Shown: positions 1 to 8,380 of the stretch, piece after piece
Position numbering within the stretch: the stretch's first letter is position 1
Layout: each line of letters starts with the position of its first letter
NCBI GenBank assembly: GCA_963976875.1
Contig: CAXBML010000012.1
Span: 1 to 64,000, forward strand
Reading direction: 5' to 3'
Length of the DNA: 64,000 nt
Source: Berkiella_A sp963976875
GTDB taxonomy: Bacteria; Pseudomonadota; Gammaproteobacteria; Berkiellales; Berkiellaceae
Notes under the pieces: model-generated
Seen by the model: the letters and a program-made list of their open reading frames with translations, nothing else
The model's database searches: none
Told to the model about the DNA's origin: nothing
Program-made: the position numbers and the translations under genes

Positions 1-60
1 CTGATGCTGATGCTGATGCTGATGCTGATGCTGATGCTGATGCTGATGCTGATGCTGATG
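1..60. repeat. (CTGATG)10 hexanucleotide microsatellite
   Basis: Ten perfect tandem copies of CTGATG fill the first 60 bases and may continue left of the window. The unit is 6 nt, so changes in copy number would alter length without shifting frame. Read on the + strand from base 3 it encodes alternating Asp-Ala; on the minus strand it would encode Ser-Ala. Confidence 0.97.
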
Positions 61-131
61 CAAACATTTTGTCCGCTGATGTTCCTGGTCTTTCTATCCC
101 GCTCTTCATGGATAAAGCCCCTCTCAAATAG
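3..131 (+). CDS. C-terminal end of an unidentified protein with an (Asp-Ala)n repeat (partial)
   Basis: The frame starting at base 3 runs open from the window edge to a TAG at 129-131. It reads an alternating Asp-Ala tract of about 20 residues, then a 23-residue tail starting ANILSADVPGL and ending DKAPLK. The start lies outside the window. This frame was preferred over frame 1 (Leu-Met repeats, stop at 181-183) because its composition looks more protein-like; a minus-strand Ser-Ala reading starting near 110 cannot be excluded. The function is unknown. A hairpin-capable sequence follows at 115-192 and may terminate it. Confidence 0.45.
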   Translation, partial: DADADADADADADADADADANILSADVPGLSIPLFMDKAPLK

Positions 132-192
132 TTGTTTTACAAAATTTGTTTGCATAATAACTTATAGAAAAGGGAGCGGTTAGAGGGGCTTT
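115..192 (+). terminator. Possible terminator: long-loop inverted repeat
   Basis: AAAGCCCCTCT (115-125) and AGAGGGGCTTT (182-192) are perfect 11-bp inverted arms, separated by 56 nt and followed by CCCCTATTTTTG. The left arm overlaps the end of the partial + strand gene. The loop is long for a classical intrinsic terminator, so this may be another RNA structure. Confidence 0.35.
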
Positions 193-264
193 CCCCTATT
201 TTTGTCAGAGTGATAGAAGTCATTATTAGAGCGACAGGCAACTACAGTTTTATGTAGCCTTAAA

Positions 265-284
265 CAGCCTAATTATTTAGGCTG
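265..284 (-). terminator. Hairpin at the 3' end of the C39 ABC exporter
   Basis: CAGCCTAA (265-272) and TTAGGCTG (277-284) form a perfect 8-bp stem with a 4-nt loop that contains the stop codon of the exporter gene. The T-run after it on the minus strand is short (TTT), so it is a modest terminator candidate. Confidence 0.4.
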
Positions 285-2381
285 CTCAACTAAACCTTCC
301 GGTGTCATCAAAAATACTCTATCAGCAGAGCGAATTGTCTCTGGCCGGTGGGCAATGATAACACGCGTAACTTTTAAGTTTTTCACCGCATCATTGACGC
401 CTTTTTCTAAAGCGACATCTAAATGACTGGTGGCTTCATCTAAGAACAGTATTTTGGGGTTTTTATATAAAGCGCGAGCTAACAAAACGCGTTGTTTTTG
501 ACCGCCAGATAAGGCCATGCCCATATCCCCCATCAGGGTGTTATAATTCATCGGCATTGCCATAATATCTTGAGCAATTACTGCCATATTGGCACAAAGC
601 TCTACTCGCGCCTGATCAAAGTCAGCAGCGAAAAAGCTAATATTTTCACCAATAGAACCTGATAATAACTGATCGTCTTGCATCACAGCACCAAACTGAT
701 CACGAAAATGCTTATGTCCCAATGTATCTAAAGGCATATTATCAACCATCACTTTACCCGTTTCTGGCTGAAACAAGCCCATCATAACTTTCATCAAAGT
801 GGTTTTACCACAGCCTGATGGACCAATCAAAGCAATGGACTCGCCTGGCTCGATCGTCAAACTCACATTTTGGAATACCCAAGGCTCATCTTGGTTATAC
901 CTGAAGCTCAAATTTTCTAATTGAATGGCACCCTTTAACTCAGGCGCTTCTAACATGCTTGAACTATCGATTTCTTGTTCTTCTAAGGCAATATCACCGA
1001 GTCGCTCTAAATGTAAACCTAACATTTTAAATTCAATAAGCTTTTCGATGAAAGCAACCGCTTTATCTGTAAATTGAGATTTATATGACATGAAGGCGTA
1101 CAACATACCCACTGTCATTTTGACATCAACCACTAAATGGGCTGCCAAATAAACAACGATAATATTCTCTAAACCAAATAATAAAGAATTAATCGAGCTA
1201 AAAGCGATGTTCAATTTACCTAATCGTATACCGGCATTTATTTTATCCGCATAACGATTTTGCCATAATGTTTGTCGTTGTGTTTCTTGGCCAAATACCT
1301 TAATACTCTGCACGCCACGAATGGTTTCCATAAAGTTGGAATTTTCTTTTGCCGCGGTCACAATGCCTTCTTCGGTTAAGGATTTAAGCGGTCTATACCA
1401 AATACAACGAATGATACCGTACAACGCCAAGGCAATTAGAACTACGGCCGTTAAAGCGGGTGAATAGAAAAATATCATGACCAAAGTCGCAATGGCCATC
1501 AAACCATCCACAATCGCCTGAACAATATTTGTGGTTAGGGCTTTTTCGATTTGCCCTAAGGAACCAAAACGCGAAACAATATCACCTATATGACGTTTTT
1601 CAAAAAACGGCAAAGGTAAGCGTATTAAGTGTCTAAATAAATTAGCCGCCATTTGTATGCTGAGCATACTGCTGAGCGATAACACGACCAAACTACGCAA
1701 TGCGGTGGTTGCAATATTAATCAGCATCAATATGCCAAAACCAATCGCCAATACCGTCAATAAATGTAAATCACGACTGAGCAACACCTCATCTACGACT
1801 AATTGCATATATAAAGGGCTGAGCAATGCAAATATCTGTAATGCGACAGACATCATAAAAACTTGTATCAGCGCTTTCTTTAAACCAACAATACGGTGCC
1901 AAAAGTTCCAAATAGGGACTTTACGCACTTCTTTTTTAGGCTCAAACTTTTTAGTCGGTGTCAGCTCTAATGCAATGCCGGTGAAGTGCTTGGACACTTC
2001 TTTCATGCTGACAGTTCTTGTGCCTTGCGCTGGATCGTGAATGGTAATCGACTTTTTACTGACGCGCTTCAAAACAACAAAGTGATTCATATCCCAATGT
2101 AAAATAGTCGGCGTTTGCAACTGAGGCATGTCTTCTATTTCTAGACGAAGTGGACGTGTTGCAAACTCCATTTTGTCTGCAACTTGCATCAAGTTTTGTA
2201 GCGTTGTACCCCTTAAGGAAACAGGATACTGGCGACGTAATGTATTCAGATCTATCTCATGACCATGATAACTAGCAATCATCGCCATACAGGCTAAACC
2301 ACATTCTGCAACTTCTGTTTGCAAAATAACGGGTAGACGTTTACGCCCAGAAAATTTTAGTAACTCTAGTGGATTCTGCAT
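273..2381 (-). CDS. C39 peptidase-containing ABC exporter (CvaB/bacteriocin-processing type)
   Basis: This 702-residue inner-membrane exporter should cleave a double-glycine leader from a peptide and pump the peptide out. The N-terminal C39 peptidase appears active: Gln21, Cys27 (in AECGLACMAM), His100 (DMNHFVVL) and Asp116 (HDPAQG) are all in place. A six-helix ABC membrane domain spans about 165-450. The ATPase follows: Walker A GPSGCGKTT near 520, signature LSGGQKQR, Walker B ILFLDEATSHLD and the H-loop IIAHRPE. Length is normal for the family. The HlyD-type adaptor gene immediately upstream shares its stop/start base, so the pair is translationally coupled. No double-glycine precursor peptide was seen nearby, so the substrate is unknown. 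Confidence 0.93.
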   Translation of the reverse strand: MQNPLELLKFSGRKRLPVILQTEVAECGLACMAMIASYHGHEIDLNTLRRQYPVSLRGTTLQNLMQVADKMEFATRPLRLEIEDMPQLQTPTILHWDMNHFVVLKRVSKKSITIHDPAQGTRTVSMKEVSKHFTGIALELTPTKKFEPKKEVRKVPIWNFWHRIVGLKKALIQVFMMSVALQIFALLSPLYMQLVVDEVLLSRDLHLLTVLAIGFGILMLINIATTALRSLVVLSLSSMLSIQMAANLFRHLIRLPLPFFEKRHIGDIVSRFGSLGQIEKALTTNIVQAIVDGLMAIATLVMIFFYSPALTAVVLIALALYGIIRCIWYRPLKSLTEEGIVTAAKENSNFMETIRGVQSIKVFGQETQRQTLWQNRYADKINAGIRLGKLNIAFSSINSLLFGLENIIVVYLAAHLVVDVKMTVGMLYAFMSYKSQFTDKAVAFIEKLIEFKMLGLHLERLGDIALEEQEIDSSSMLEAPELKGAIQLENLSFRYNQDEPWVFQNVSLTIEPGESIALIGPSGCGKTTLMKVMMGLFQPETGKVMVDNMPLDTLGHKHFRDQFGAVMQDDQLLSGSIGENISFFAADFDQARVELCANMAVIAQDIMAMPMNYNTLMGDMGMALSGGQKQRVLLARALYKNPKILFLDEATSHLDVALEKGVNDAVKNLKVTRVIIAHRPETIRSADRVFLMTPEGLVEQPK

Positions 2382-3625
2382 TAAAAACGCCCTTTCAAAC
2401 TAAAGAGTGGATCTAATATCCATTCAAATAATGATTGTCTATCTAATATAATATCGGCTTCTAAAGTCATGCCAGCTTGCAAAGGAAAGTGTTTCCCGTA
2501 AGCAATAATGTCTTGTTGGTCTAGCTCAACAACCACTCTGTACACCGCTTCATTCAGCTCTAATGGAACATTGAGCTCTTGGGGTAATAGTACGTGCTTA
2601 GAAATGGATTTAACCTTCCCTGCGAAAATGCCGTATCGCTGGTAAGGGAAGGCATCAAATCTAACACGTACTTTCTGATCTATTTCTAAAAAGCCCACAG
2701 CACGCGTAGGTACAAATAGCTCTACCTGCAATTTGGCATTATTGGGAATAATGGCCATTACAGGAAGATTATTACTTTGAGTTTGCCCCAACTTAACATG
2801 TACTGATGATACTTTCCCATCGATTGGAGAGCGAATTTCATAGATTTTTCGCCCTTTTACTTCTGCAAGCCGTTGGTTAATTTCAGAAATCATATCTTCA
2901 ATTTCATTAATCCGGGTTTCAGTGCGTATGGGTAATTGTGCCAGCTCAACTTTATATTGAATTAACGCATTTTCTTTTGCTATTTTAGCTCGTTCTAAAT
3001 CTTGTAGTTGTTGCTTTTGTACAAGCATTTCTTCTAAATGTTTTTGGTATTCTACTTGTGAAATGCTTTTTTGCTTTAATAGTTTCTCAGCACCATCCAT
3101 TCGGAACTTTAATATAGCAAATCTTTCTGCCTGTGTTGCAATACTTTCTTGGATTTGGTGAAGCTCTTTCTCTGTACCGTCAATATTATTTTGCGTACGC
3201 TCTAGCTCTGAAACCAATAATTTTTTTTCTGATTTAATCCGTTTGTAATGATGCGCTTTAGAGGACTCTAACTCGACTAACAATAAAGAATCTATATCAT
3301 TGCCGCCCTGTAAAGAACGCTCTGCCATCAATGTGACTAGGGGCTGATGCTTGCTGACATTTTCACCTTCATGAGTATGAAGTTCAGAGACGTTACCCAC
3401 GTTAGGGGCATATACTTTTACAATACCTTTGTCAGGTACTAGATAGCCACGCACAGTTTCTTTTCTAGCATATGTTCCCCAAAATAACATGGCGAGCACA
3501 AAAGCACAGATAATAACAACCGAAGAAACCAATACAGTGACAGAAAATGGCTGAAGCAATATAACTTCACCATATAATCTGTTTTGGCTATGCTCCATAG
3601 CTTCTTTACGAAATAATGATGACAT
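2381..3625 (-). CDS. HlyD/CvaA-family periplasmic adaptor of the C39 exporter
   Basis: This 414-residue membrane-fusion protein bridges the inner-membrane exporter to an outer-membrane TolC. It has a cytoplasmic N-terminus, one membrane helix at about 27-53, two lipoyl half-motifs (about 68-100 and 262-295) and a long alpha-helical coiled-coil region between them (about 125-260) rich in Lys, Glu and Gln. The C-terminal part is the beta-barrel region typical of CvaA/LcnD adaptors. Its last base overlaps the first base of the C39 exporter gene. No TolC gene belongs to this two-gene unit; the TolC proteins at 8381 or 41028, or another copy, could serve it. The substrate cannot be read from the sequence. 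Confidence 0.9.
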   Translation of the reverse strand: MSSLFRKEAMEHSQNRLYGEVILLQPFSVTVLVSSVVIICAFVLAMLFWGTYARKETVRGYLVPDKGIVKVYAPNVGNVSELHTHEGENVSKHQPLVTLMAERSLQGGNDIDSLLLVELESSKAHHYKRIKSEKKLLVSELERTQNNIDGTEKELHQIQESIATQAERFAILKFRMDGAEKLLKQKSISQVEYQKHLEEMLVQKQQLQDLERAKIAKENALIQYKVELAQLPIRTETRINEIEDMISEINQRLAEVKGRKIYEIRSPIDGKVSSVHVKLGQTQSNNLPVMAIIPNNAKLQVELFVPTRAVGFLEIDQKVRVRFDAFPYQRYGIFAGKVKSISKHVLLPQELNVPLELNEAVYRVVVELDQQDIIAYGKHFPLQAGMTLEADIILDRQSLFEWILDPLFSLKGRF

Positions 3626-3662
3626 TTATTGATATAACTTTAATAGTTTAACTTGGTCGGGA

Positions 3663-3671
3663 ATTCTAGCA
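3663..3671 (-). promoter_or_regulatory. Extended -10 promoter candidate for the C39 exporter operon
   Basis: On the minus strand TGCTAGAAT forms an extended -10 element about 38 nt upstream of the adaptor start. A TTGACC lies 13 nt upstream of TAGAAT, too close for a standard -35, so the extended -10 would have to carry recognition. Confidence 0.35.
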
Positions 3672-3735
3672 TATTTCCAACGGTCAAGGGATGACACGCT
3701 TCGCTGAATATTAGCCGTCTGTCTGAATATCCTAT

Positions 3736-4119
3736 TTACTCGTACCCATCTTCATCATAGGGGTATCGATTCATACGTAAATATTGGTCAATGAATTTAT
3801 ACGATCTTGGCATAACGGTGTCAGGATCGCAGTAATAGGCTCGTCCACGCGTTACATACTGCTTAATCTCATTATTACTATTAATCCAAACAATATGCGT
3901 TGCGCCAATAGCGGCTGCTTGATCTAAGGCTCTATAACGAGAAAGCTGTTCGCCTTGAGGTGTAATCGTATTTTTTGATGTGCCATCTACCTCACCTAAT
4001 AAAGTGCACTTTGTGATCATCTCTGGATAAGCAACCAACACTCTTTGTGCCCGTTGACTGGGTTCAATAATGCAACCCGACAACCCACAACATAATACAA
4101 CTATTCCTATTGTACGCAT
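3736..4119 (-). CDS. Small lipoprotein, DUF4156-like
   Basis: This 127-residue protein starts with a lipoprotein signal peptide ending in the lipobox LSGC (Cys16). The remainder, with AAAIGATHIVWI and a conserved-looking Cys pair, resembles the DUF4156 group of small envelope lipoproteins, which have no assigned function. Asp and Tyr are abundant near the C-terminus. It starts 3 nt downstream of the MFS gene stop and is probably co-transcribed with it. Recognition of the family is from the pattern around GATH and is moderate; the lipoprotein call is strong. Confidence 0.75.
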   Translation of the reverse strand: MRTIGIVVLCCGLSGCIIEPSQRAQRVLVAYPEMITKCTLLGEVDGTSKNTITPQGEQLSRYRALDQAAAIGATHIVWINSNNEIKQYVTRGRAYYCDPDTVMPRSYKFIDQYLRMNRYPYDEDGYE

Positions 4120-4122
4120 GAC

Positions 4123-5445
4123 TTAGTCCTCAACCACTTGTTTGCAATAAGTTTCTCTCAAGAAAAACGTCAATATGAGAGCTGTTAATGTCAGTATAGG
4201 CAACAAAAATAAAGCCGAACGGTAATCATTGGCAGAATAAACTTTCATCATATCTACCAGTTGGCCACTCCAACTTCTATCTAGTAATTTCCCAACCATC
4301 ACTTGAAATATAGCACCCGACACAACCATAAAATTAGTCACAGCAATAATGGTACCCGATAAATGGACCGGGAAATTTTCACGCCCAATGGCAAAACAAA
4401 GAATTTCTGCGCTTGAAAAAACACCTACAAAAAACAAAATTACGGAAATATGCATAAATGTTAAGTTAGGGAAGTAAAATACAAGAGCCAACAAAATGGT
4501 AACCATTAACGTGCCAATTAGAAGTAACGGCTTTCTACGACCTATTTTGTCAGATAAGTATCCCATAATAGGACTACCAATACCCCAACCTAAGAAAACC
4601 ATAGCAACCGCTTTGCTCGCCATGCCAACATCAAAAGACTCCACGGTTTTCAAATACGAAGTGCCCCAAAGCTCAGCAAACACGACTGTTGGTGCCATCA
4701 ACAAACTACCAATAAAGCCATTCAACCAAATTTGTTTGTTTTTTAATGCAACACCAATATCTTTGAGCAGCTGGCTATAAGATATATCGATGTCCTGAGC
4801 AGCACTATGGTTATCTAAAGGATTTTTAGGTTGATCCCGAATGATAAACCAAATAATAGGAAATAAAATAAATCCAACAAAACTAGAATAGTAAAGAGTT
4901 TGGCGCCAACCTATATCTTCGATTACTAAAGATAAATAGGTTCCTGCAAACATAGCGCCAATCATACCCAACGTCGTCGTTAAACCTGAGACCAAAGCAA
5001 AACGATTTGGCGGCAACCAAGTTGAAGCTAATTTTAAAACACCAACAAATGCGAAAGCAGACCCAAAACCAATTAAAAAACGGCCTAAAGCGGCCATCGC
5101 CAAGGTTGGCGCATAGGCAAATAGCAACGTACCCCCTGCACAAGACAATACGGCGATGCTCAAGATGTTACGAGGTCCATACCGATCCATCATTAACCCA
5201 ACGGGTAATTGCATCGGTGTATAAGCGTAATAATAAAAGGCGCTTAAATGACCCAATTTAGTCGCATCTAGAGGAACACCATTGACACTAAAAGCCATTT
5301 GCAAGTGCTCGACCATGAGCCCAGGCGTAATACGAAGTAAATACTCGTAGCAATAAAATGTTGCTGCAAGGGCGCAAATAAACCAAGGTAGCAAAGACGA
5401 GCTACTTTTAGACGCATTATAATTTTGTGGTTCGTTTTTTAACAA
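4123..5445 (-). CDS. MFS transporter (12-helix secondary carrier)
   Basis: This 440-residue protein has about 12 hydrophobic helices. It carries the MFS loop 2-3 motif (MDRYGPR near residue 87) and its half-repeat (SDKIGRRKP near 300). The substrate is unknown. It is clearly paralogous to the MFS protein at 48367-49638: both share R-[IV]-TPG-[IL]-[MI]-V early, LMDRYGPR/LVDKFGPR, AFVG-[VA]-LKL, and a KET ending. A cytoplasmic loop of about 25 residues near 210 separates the two halves. The lipoprotein gene follows after 3 nt. Confidence 0.9.
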   Translation of the reverse strand: MLKNEPQNYNASKSSSSLLPWFICALAATFYCYEYLLRITPGLMVEHLQMAFSVNGVPLDATKLGHLSAFYYYAYTPMQLPVGLMMDRYGPRNILSIAVLSCAGGTLLFAYAPTLAMAALGRFLIGFGSAFAFVGVLKLASTWLPPNRFALVSGLTTTLGMIGAMFAGTYLSLVIEDIGWRQTLYYSSFVGFILFPIIWFIIRDQPKNPLDNHSAAQDIDISYSQLLKDIGVALKNKQIWLNGFIGSLLMAPTVVFAELWGTSYLKTVESFDVGMASKAVAMVFLGWGIGSPIMGYLSDKIGRRKPLLLIGTLMVTILLALVFYFPNLTFMHISVILFFVGVFSSAEILCFAIGRENFPVHLSGTIIAVTNFMVVSGAIFQVMVGKLLDRSWSGQLVDMMKVYSANDYRSALFLLPILTLTALILTFFLRETYCKQVVED

Positions 5446-5594
5446 AATAAAGTAATCTAGCTGCTATAATAATTAATTAATAAGCACCATAAGCGATTCA
5501 ATTCTTTCATGCAAGTTTTCCCTCAATATTATATTAGTTAAATAACAGTATAATACACCAACTGCAAGTGACGACTATAAATATAACCGACTTA

Positions 5595-7544
5595 TTAAAT
5601 TAAATCCCCAGGCCGCCCTATATAATAGCCTTGGAGGCCGTCTACTTTCATCTGTTCTAACATACTGCACTCTTCTTCTGTTTCAACAGATTCAGCAATA
5701 ATTAGAATATCTAGACTTCTAGCAATCTCTACTAATGAACGAATAAAAAATTGATTATCTGAGTTTTCATGAATATTGCGTATAAAGCTTCCATGTATCT
5801 TTAAGTAATCTAGCCTAAGATTATTAAGATATGCAAATGAACCAAAACTTTTACCGTAATTATCTATAGAGGTTTTTGCCCCAAGCGCTGACACGTGGGC
5901 AAAAAATTCTCTGACGGCAGCCACTCTTCGAACCACGCCATACTCTGGTAATTCAATAATAATTTTTTGCGCATCTTTACCCATTCGCTTCAATTCGGCC
6001 AATAGCCACATGATAAATTGGGTATTATCTAATGAGCTCGGTGAAATATTTATAGAAAAGTTAGCATGCTGAAGTTTTGACTGAGCTAACGTCAACACAT
6101 TTTTAACAATCACCCGGTCTAAATCTGTTACCCGATTTAATCGCTCTGCCATTGGCATAAATCTACCGGCATTCAAAAGTGGATTTTCATCTATTTGAAT
6201 GCGCATAAGCACTTCATAAACTTTCAACTCAGGATGCTGTAGTAGTTTTGTTGGCTGAAAATGCAATTTGATTTTATTTTGTTCAACAACTTGGGTAAAT
6301 ACTTGATCCCACTCACGCGCACCTCTAGTAGGCGTGCCTTTTTCTGCTCTAAGGAAATGCCAACTATTTTCTCCTTTGGACTGAGCTTGACGCAAAGCCA
6401 TATCCAGCTGAGATAATACTTCTGTTTTAGATTGTGCTGTTGAAAAATGAGATAGCCCCATATGAATAATATTATCTTCTTGGCATAAACCTTTACCTTT
6501 CATAAGAGAAAAGGTTTTGGCTAATTCTTGAGCAGATGCTACCCCAAACTCTTCTGCCTTATTAGGACAAATCAAGATAAATGATGCCCCTCCCAAATGA
6601 GAAATCAATCTGTTTTCAATCGTCTTACTATAATCATCAATGTTTTTTGCAACTTGCCTTAATAAGTCGTCCCCTGCTTCGTAACCATGCTTATCGTTAT
6701 ATTGTTTAAACTCAAAAACCTCAAATAGTATGGCTATTCCAGAATATGTAGAATCTTTTTCAGAAAGTAAATGTTCAAAGTTTATGTCAAAATAGCGCCT
6801 ATTGCCCAACTTGGATACAGGATTTACAAAAGCTTGTTCCCTAAGTGCTTCTGTTGTCTTGGCTTGCTCTTCAAAAATTTTCTTTAAGCGTCTAGACATT
6901 TTATTCATCGCGTCAACAACGCGGCGTAAATCTATTGTCCAAGGTAACTCTTCTTCGACAAATTGTTGATTACAAATTGCCGCCGCTTGTTTTGTAACAG
7001 AGCGAAGTGGTTTTAAGATAATAAATAAAAGCCCACCCCCTAAAATCAAAGCAACTACCGCTGTAAGTAACAACCACCTGAGTGATTGAATAAATGTTTT
7101 CCAAATTTGCTCATAAGCAAAACCAGGATTACTTTGAACAATAACTGTGCCAAATTGTAACCAGCCAGACTGTATCTGAGCGCTTGACTCTTTTACCGGC
7201 AATTTAAAGTGTTCAATAAACCACTCAGGAACAGAGTAAAACTTAACATTTAGTTTTCTTTCCAATAGCACTTCATTATTTTGCCCTACCACAATAATTT
7301 TTTGATAATAACCACTGTCCCATACTGCATCCACAATTCTGCTGGCAATAGGTACATCCATTTCTTTATCAACCATGGCTAACGATAAAGAAAGTCCTAA
7401 TGATGTTGCAGTGTCTTTTGCGTTTTTGGTTAACTGCTTATCTAAAAATGTTTGTGTATTGTTAGAAACAAAGCTCATCATTCCAATAAATAAGCCCAAA
7501 AGTACAAACATTGCCGATATAAATAGTTGCCGACTCAGCGTCAT
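5595..7544 (-). CDS. lapD: LapD-like cyclic-di-GMP receptor with degenerate GGDEF and EAL domains
   Basis: LapD is an inner-membrane receptor that, when bound to c-di-GMP, sequesters the periplasmic protease LapG and so keeps a large adhesin on the surface. This 649-residue protein has a first helix (about 8-27), a periplasmic LapD/MoxY-type domain, a second helix (about 155-180), a HAMP segment, then GGDEF and EAL domains. Both catalytic sites are broken: GGDEF reads GGASF, the EAL motif reads EVL, DDFG reads IDNYG and the KxD position reads KIHG. It is therefore a receptor, not an enzyme. A strong ribosome site (AGGAGGG, 3 nt before ATG) supports the start. The LapG gene lies 24 nt upstream on the same strand, as in Pseudomonas. 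Confidence 0.9.
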   Translation of the reverse strand: MTLSRQLFISAMFVLLGLFIGMMSFVSNNTQTFLDKQLTKNAKDTATSLGLSLSLAMVDKEMDVPIASRIVDAVWDSGYYQKIIVVGQNNEVLLERKLNVKFYSVPEWFIEHFKLPVKESSAQIQSGWLQFGTVIVQSNPGFAYEQIWKTFIQSLRWLLLTAVVALILGGGLLFIILKPLRSVTKQAAAICNQQFVEEELPWTIDLRRVVDAMNKMSRRLKKIFEEQAKTTEALREQAFVNPVSKLGNRRYFDINFEHLLSEKDSTYSGIAILFEVFEFKQYNDKHGYEAGDDLLRQVAKNIDDYSKTIENRLISHLGGASFILICPNKAEEFGVASAQELAKTFSLMKGKGLCQEDNIIHMGLSHFSTAQSKTEVLSQLDMALRQAQSKGENSWHFLRAEKGTPTRGAREWDQVFTQVVEQNKIKLHFQPTKLLQHPELKVYEVLMRIQIDENPLLNAGRFMPMAERLNRVTDLDRVIVKNVLTLAQSKLQHANFSINISPSSLDNTQFIMWLLAELKRMGKDAQKIIIELPEYGVVRRVAAVREFFAHVSALGAKTSIDNYGKSFGSFAYLNNLRLDYLKIHGSFIRNIHENSDNQFFIRSLVEIARSLDILIIAESVETEEECSMLEQMKVDGLQGYYIGRPGDLI

Positions 7545-7568
7545 ATTCCCTCCTGCTCATGAAAGCAG

Positions 7569-8243
7569 TTATTTGAATTTACCAATCTCACCTGATTCCA
7601 TACGTTTTTTCATCTCAGCCCAAAGATCTAACTCTTCAGCATGGCCTAATTTCTCACCTTTACTTAATTGCTTGCTTTTCCACAATCCCGAACCATTAAA
7701 AGAATAAATAGGCTTTAAATCTTGACGCTTATCTCCTGGGAGTATCTCGCCATTAATATTATCTAATATCAAAGGAATACTGGAGGGAGATTCATAATAG
7801 GTGAGAACCATGTGCGCTTGATCATAACCCTCACCATTATATTTAACGTAAGTTATCAAAAGCTTTTCATCATCCACTCCCAACTCAAGCAGGGTGAAAT
7901 ATTTTGCAATAGAAAAATCCTCACAGTCGCCAGCACCAGAAACCAAAAATTCTAAAGGCGTTGCCCAGTAGTCTTTTGCGCCCCAATGCTGAAGATCAGT
8001 TTTATATTGTAAAAGATTAAAAAAAATATTAACTTTTTCTAATTTTTCTTTCACAGGTATTTTTGTATTATCGTCCATCAAAGCAACCCAGGCTAATAGG
8101 CGTCTTTTAGCGTAATCGCCATATTTGGATTCAATTTTATTTAAATATGTGTCTGTAAAACTAATAGAAGCGGATAAAAAAGCGAGGGAAAATAAAGCGA
8201 AGAAAAAATAAAAGCATTTGTGAAGTAACTTATTTTTATACAT
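7569..8243 (-). CDS. lapG: LapG-like periplasmic adhesin protease (transglutaminase-like cysteine peptidase)
   Basis: LapG cleaves the N-terminal retention module of LapA-type adhesins when c-di-GMP is low. This 224-residue protein has a signal peptide (about 1-26) and the catalytic triad Cys107, His144 and Asp161. The spacings of 37 and 17 residues equal those of Pseudomonas fluorescens LapG (Cys135, His172, Asp189). Asp106 and Glu108 flank the cysteine (GDCEDF), matching the calcium-binding pair known in the family. It is encoded immediately before LapD, its expected regulator. Its cleavage target is not in this window. Confidence 0.92.
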   Translation of the reverse strand: MYKNKLLHKCFYFFFALFSLAFLSASISFTDTYLNKIESKYGDYAKRRLLAWVALMDDNTKIPVKEKLEKVNIFFNLLQYKTDLQHWGAKDYWATPLEFLVSGAGDCEDFSIAKYFTLLELGVDDEKLLITYVKYNGEGYDQAHMVLTYYESPSSIPLILDNINGEILPGDKRQDLKPIYSFNGSGLWKSKQLSKGEKLGHAEELDLWAEMKKRMESGEIGKFK

Positions 8244-8254
8244 AAATTAGCTCG

Positions 8255-8283
8255 AATATAGCAACGCAATATTTTATAAGCAA
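8255..8283 (-). promoter_or_regulatory. Promoter candidate for lapG-lapD
   Basis: On the minus strand TTGCTT (8278-8283), a 17-nt spacer and TATATT (8255-8260) form a good sigma-70-like promoter. The start point would be near 8248, leaving only about 5 nt before the lapG ATG at 8243, an almost leaderless message. It lies downstream of the TolC gene terminator, consistent with separate expression. Confidence 0.45.
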
Positions 8284-8340
8284 AAGCGAATTAATCCCAC
8301 TTTTTATTTGAAGAGAGCATAAATAGTAATCCCTAAAACA

Positions 8341-8366
8341 ACAAAAGGGGCTAAAGCCCCTTTTGT
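8341..8366 (-). terminator. Intrinsic terminator of the TolC gene
   Basis: ACAAAAGGGGC and GCCCCTTTTGT form a perfect 11-bp stem with a 4-nt loop, 15 nt past the TolC stop. On the minus strand it continues into TTTTGTTGTTTT. It separates the TolC gene from lapG-lapD. Confidence 0.88.
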
Positions 8367-8380
8367 AGACAATCTAACGC

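Noticed and set aside
1..60. Possible CRISPR array
   Set aside because: The repeats are contiguous hexamers with no spacers.
1657..2040. 127-residue + strand frame antisense to the C39 exporter
   Set aside because: It lies fully inside a well-supported gene and shows no recognisable domain.
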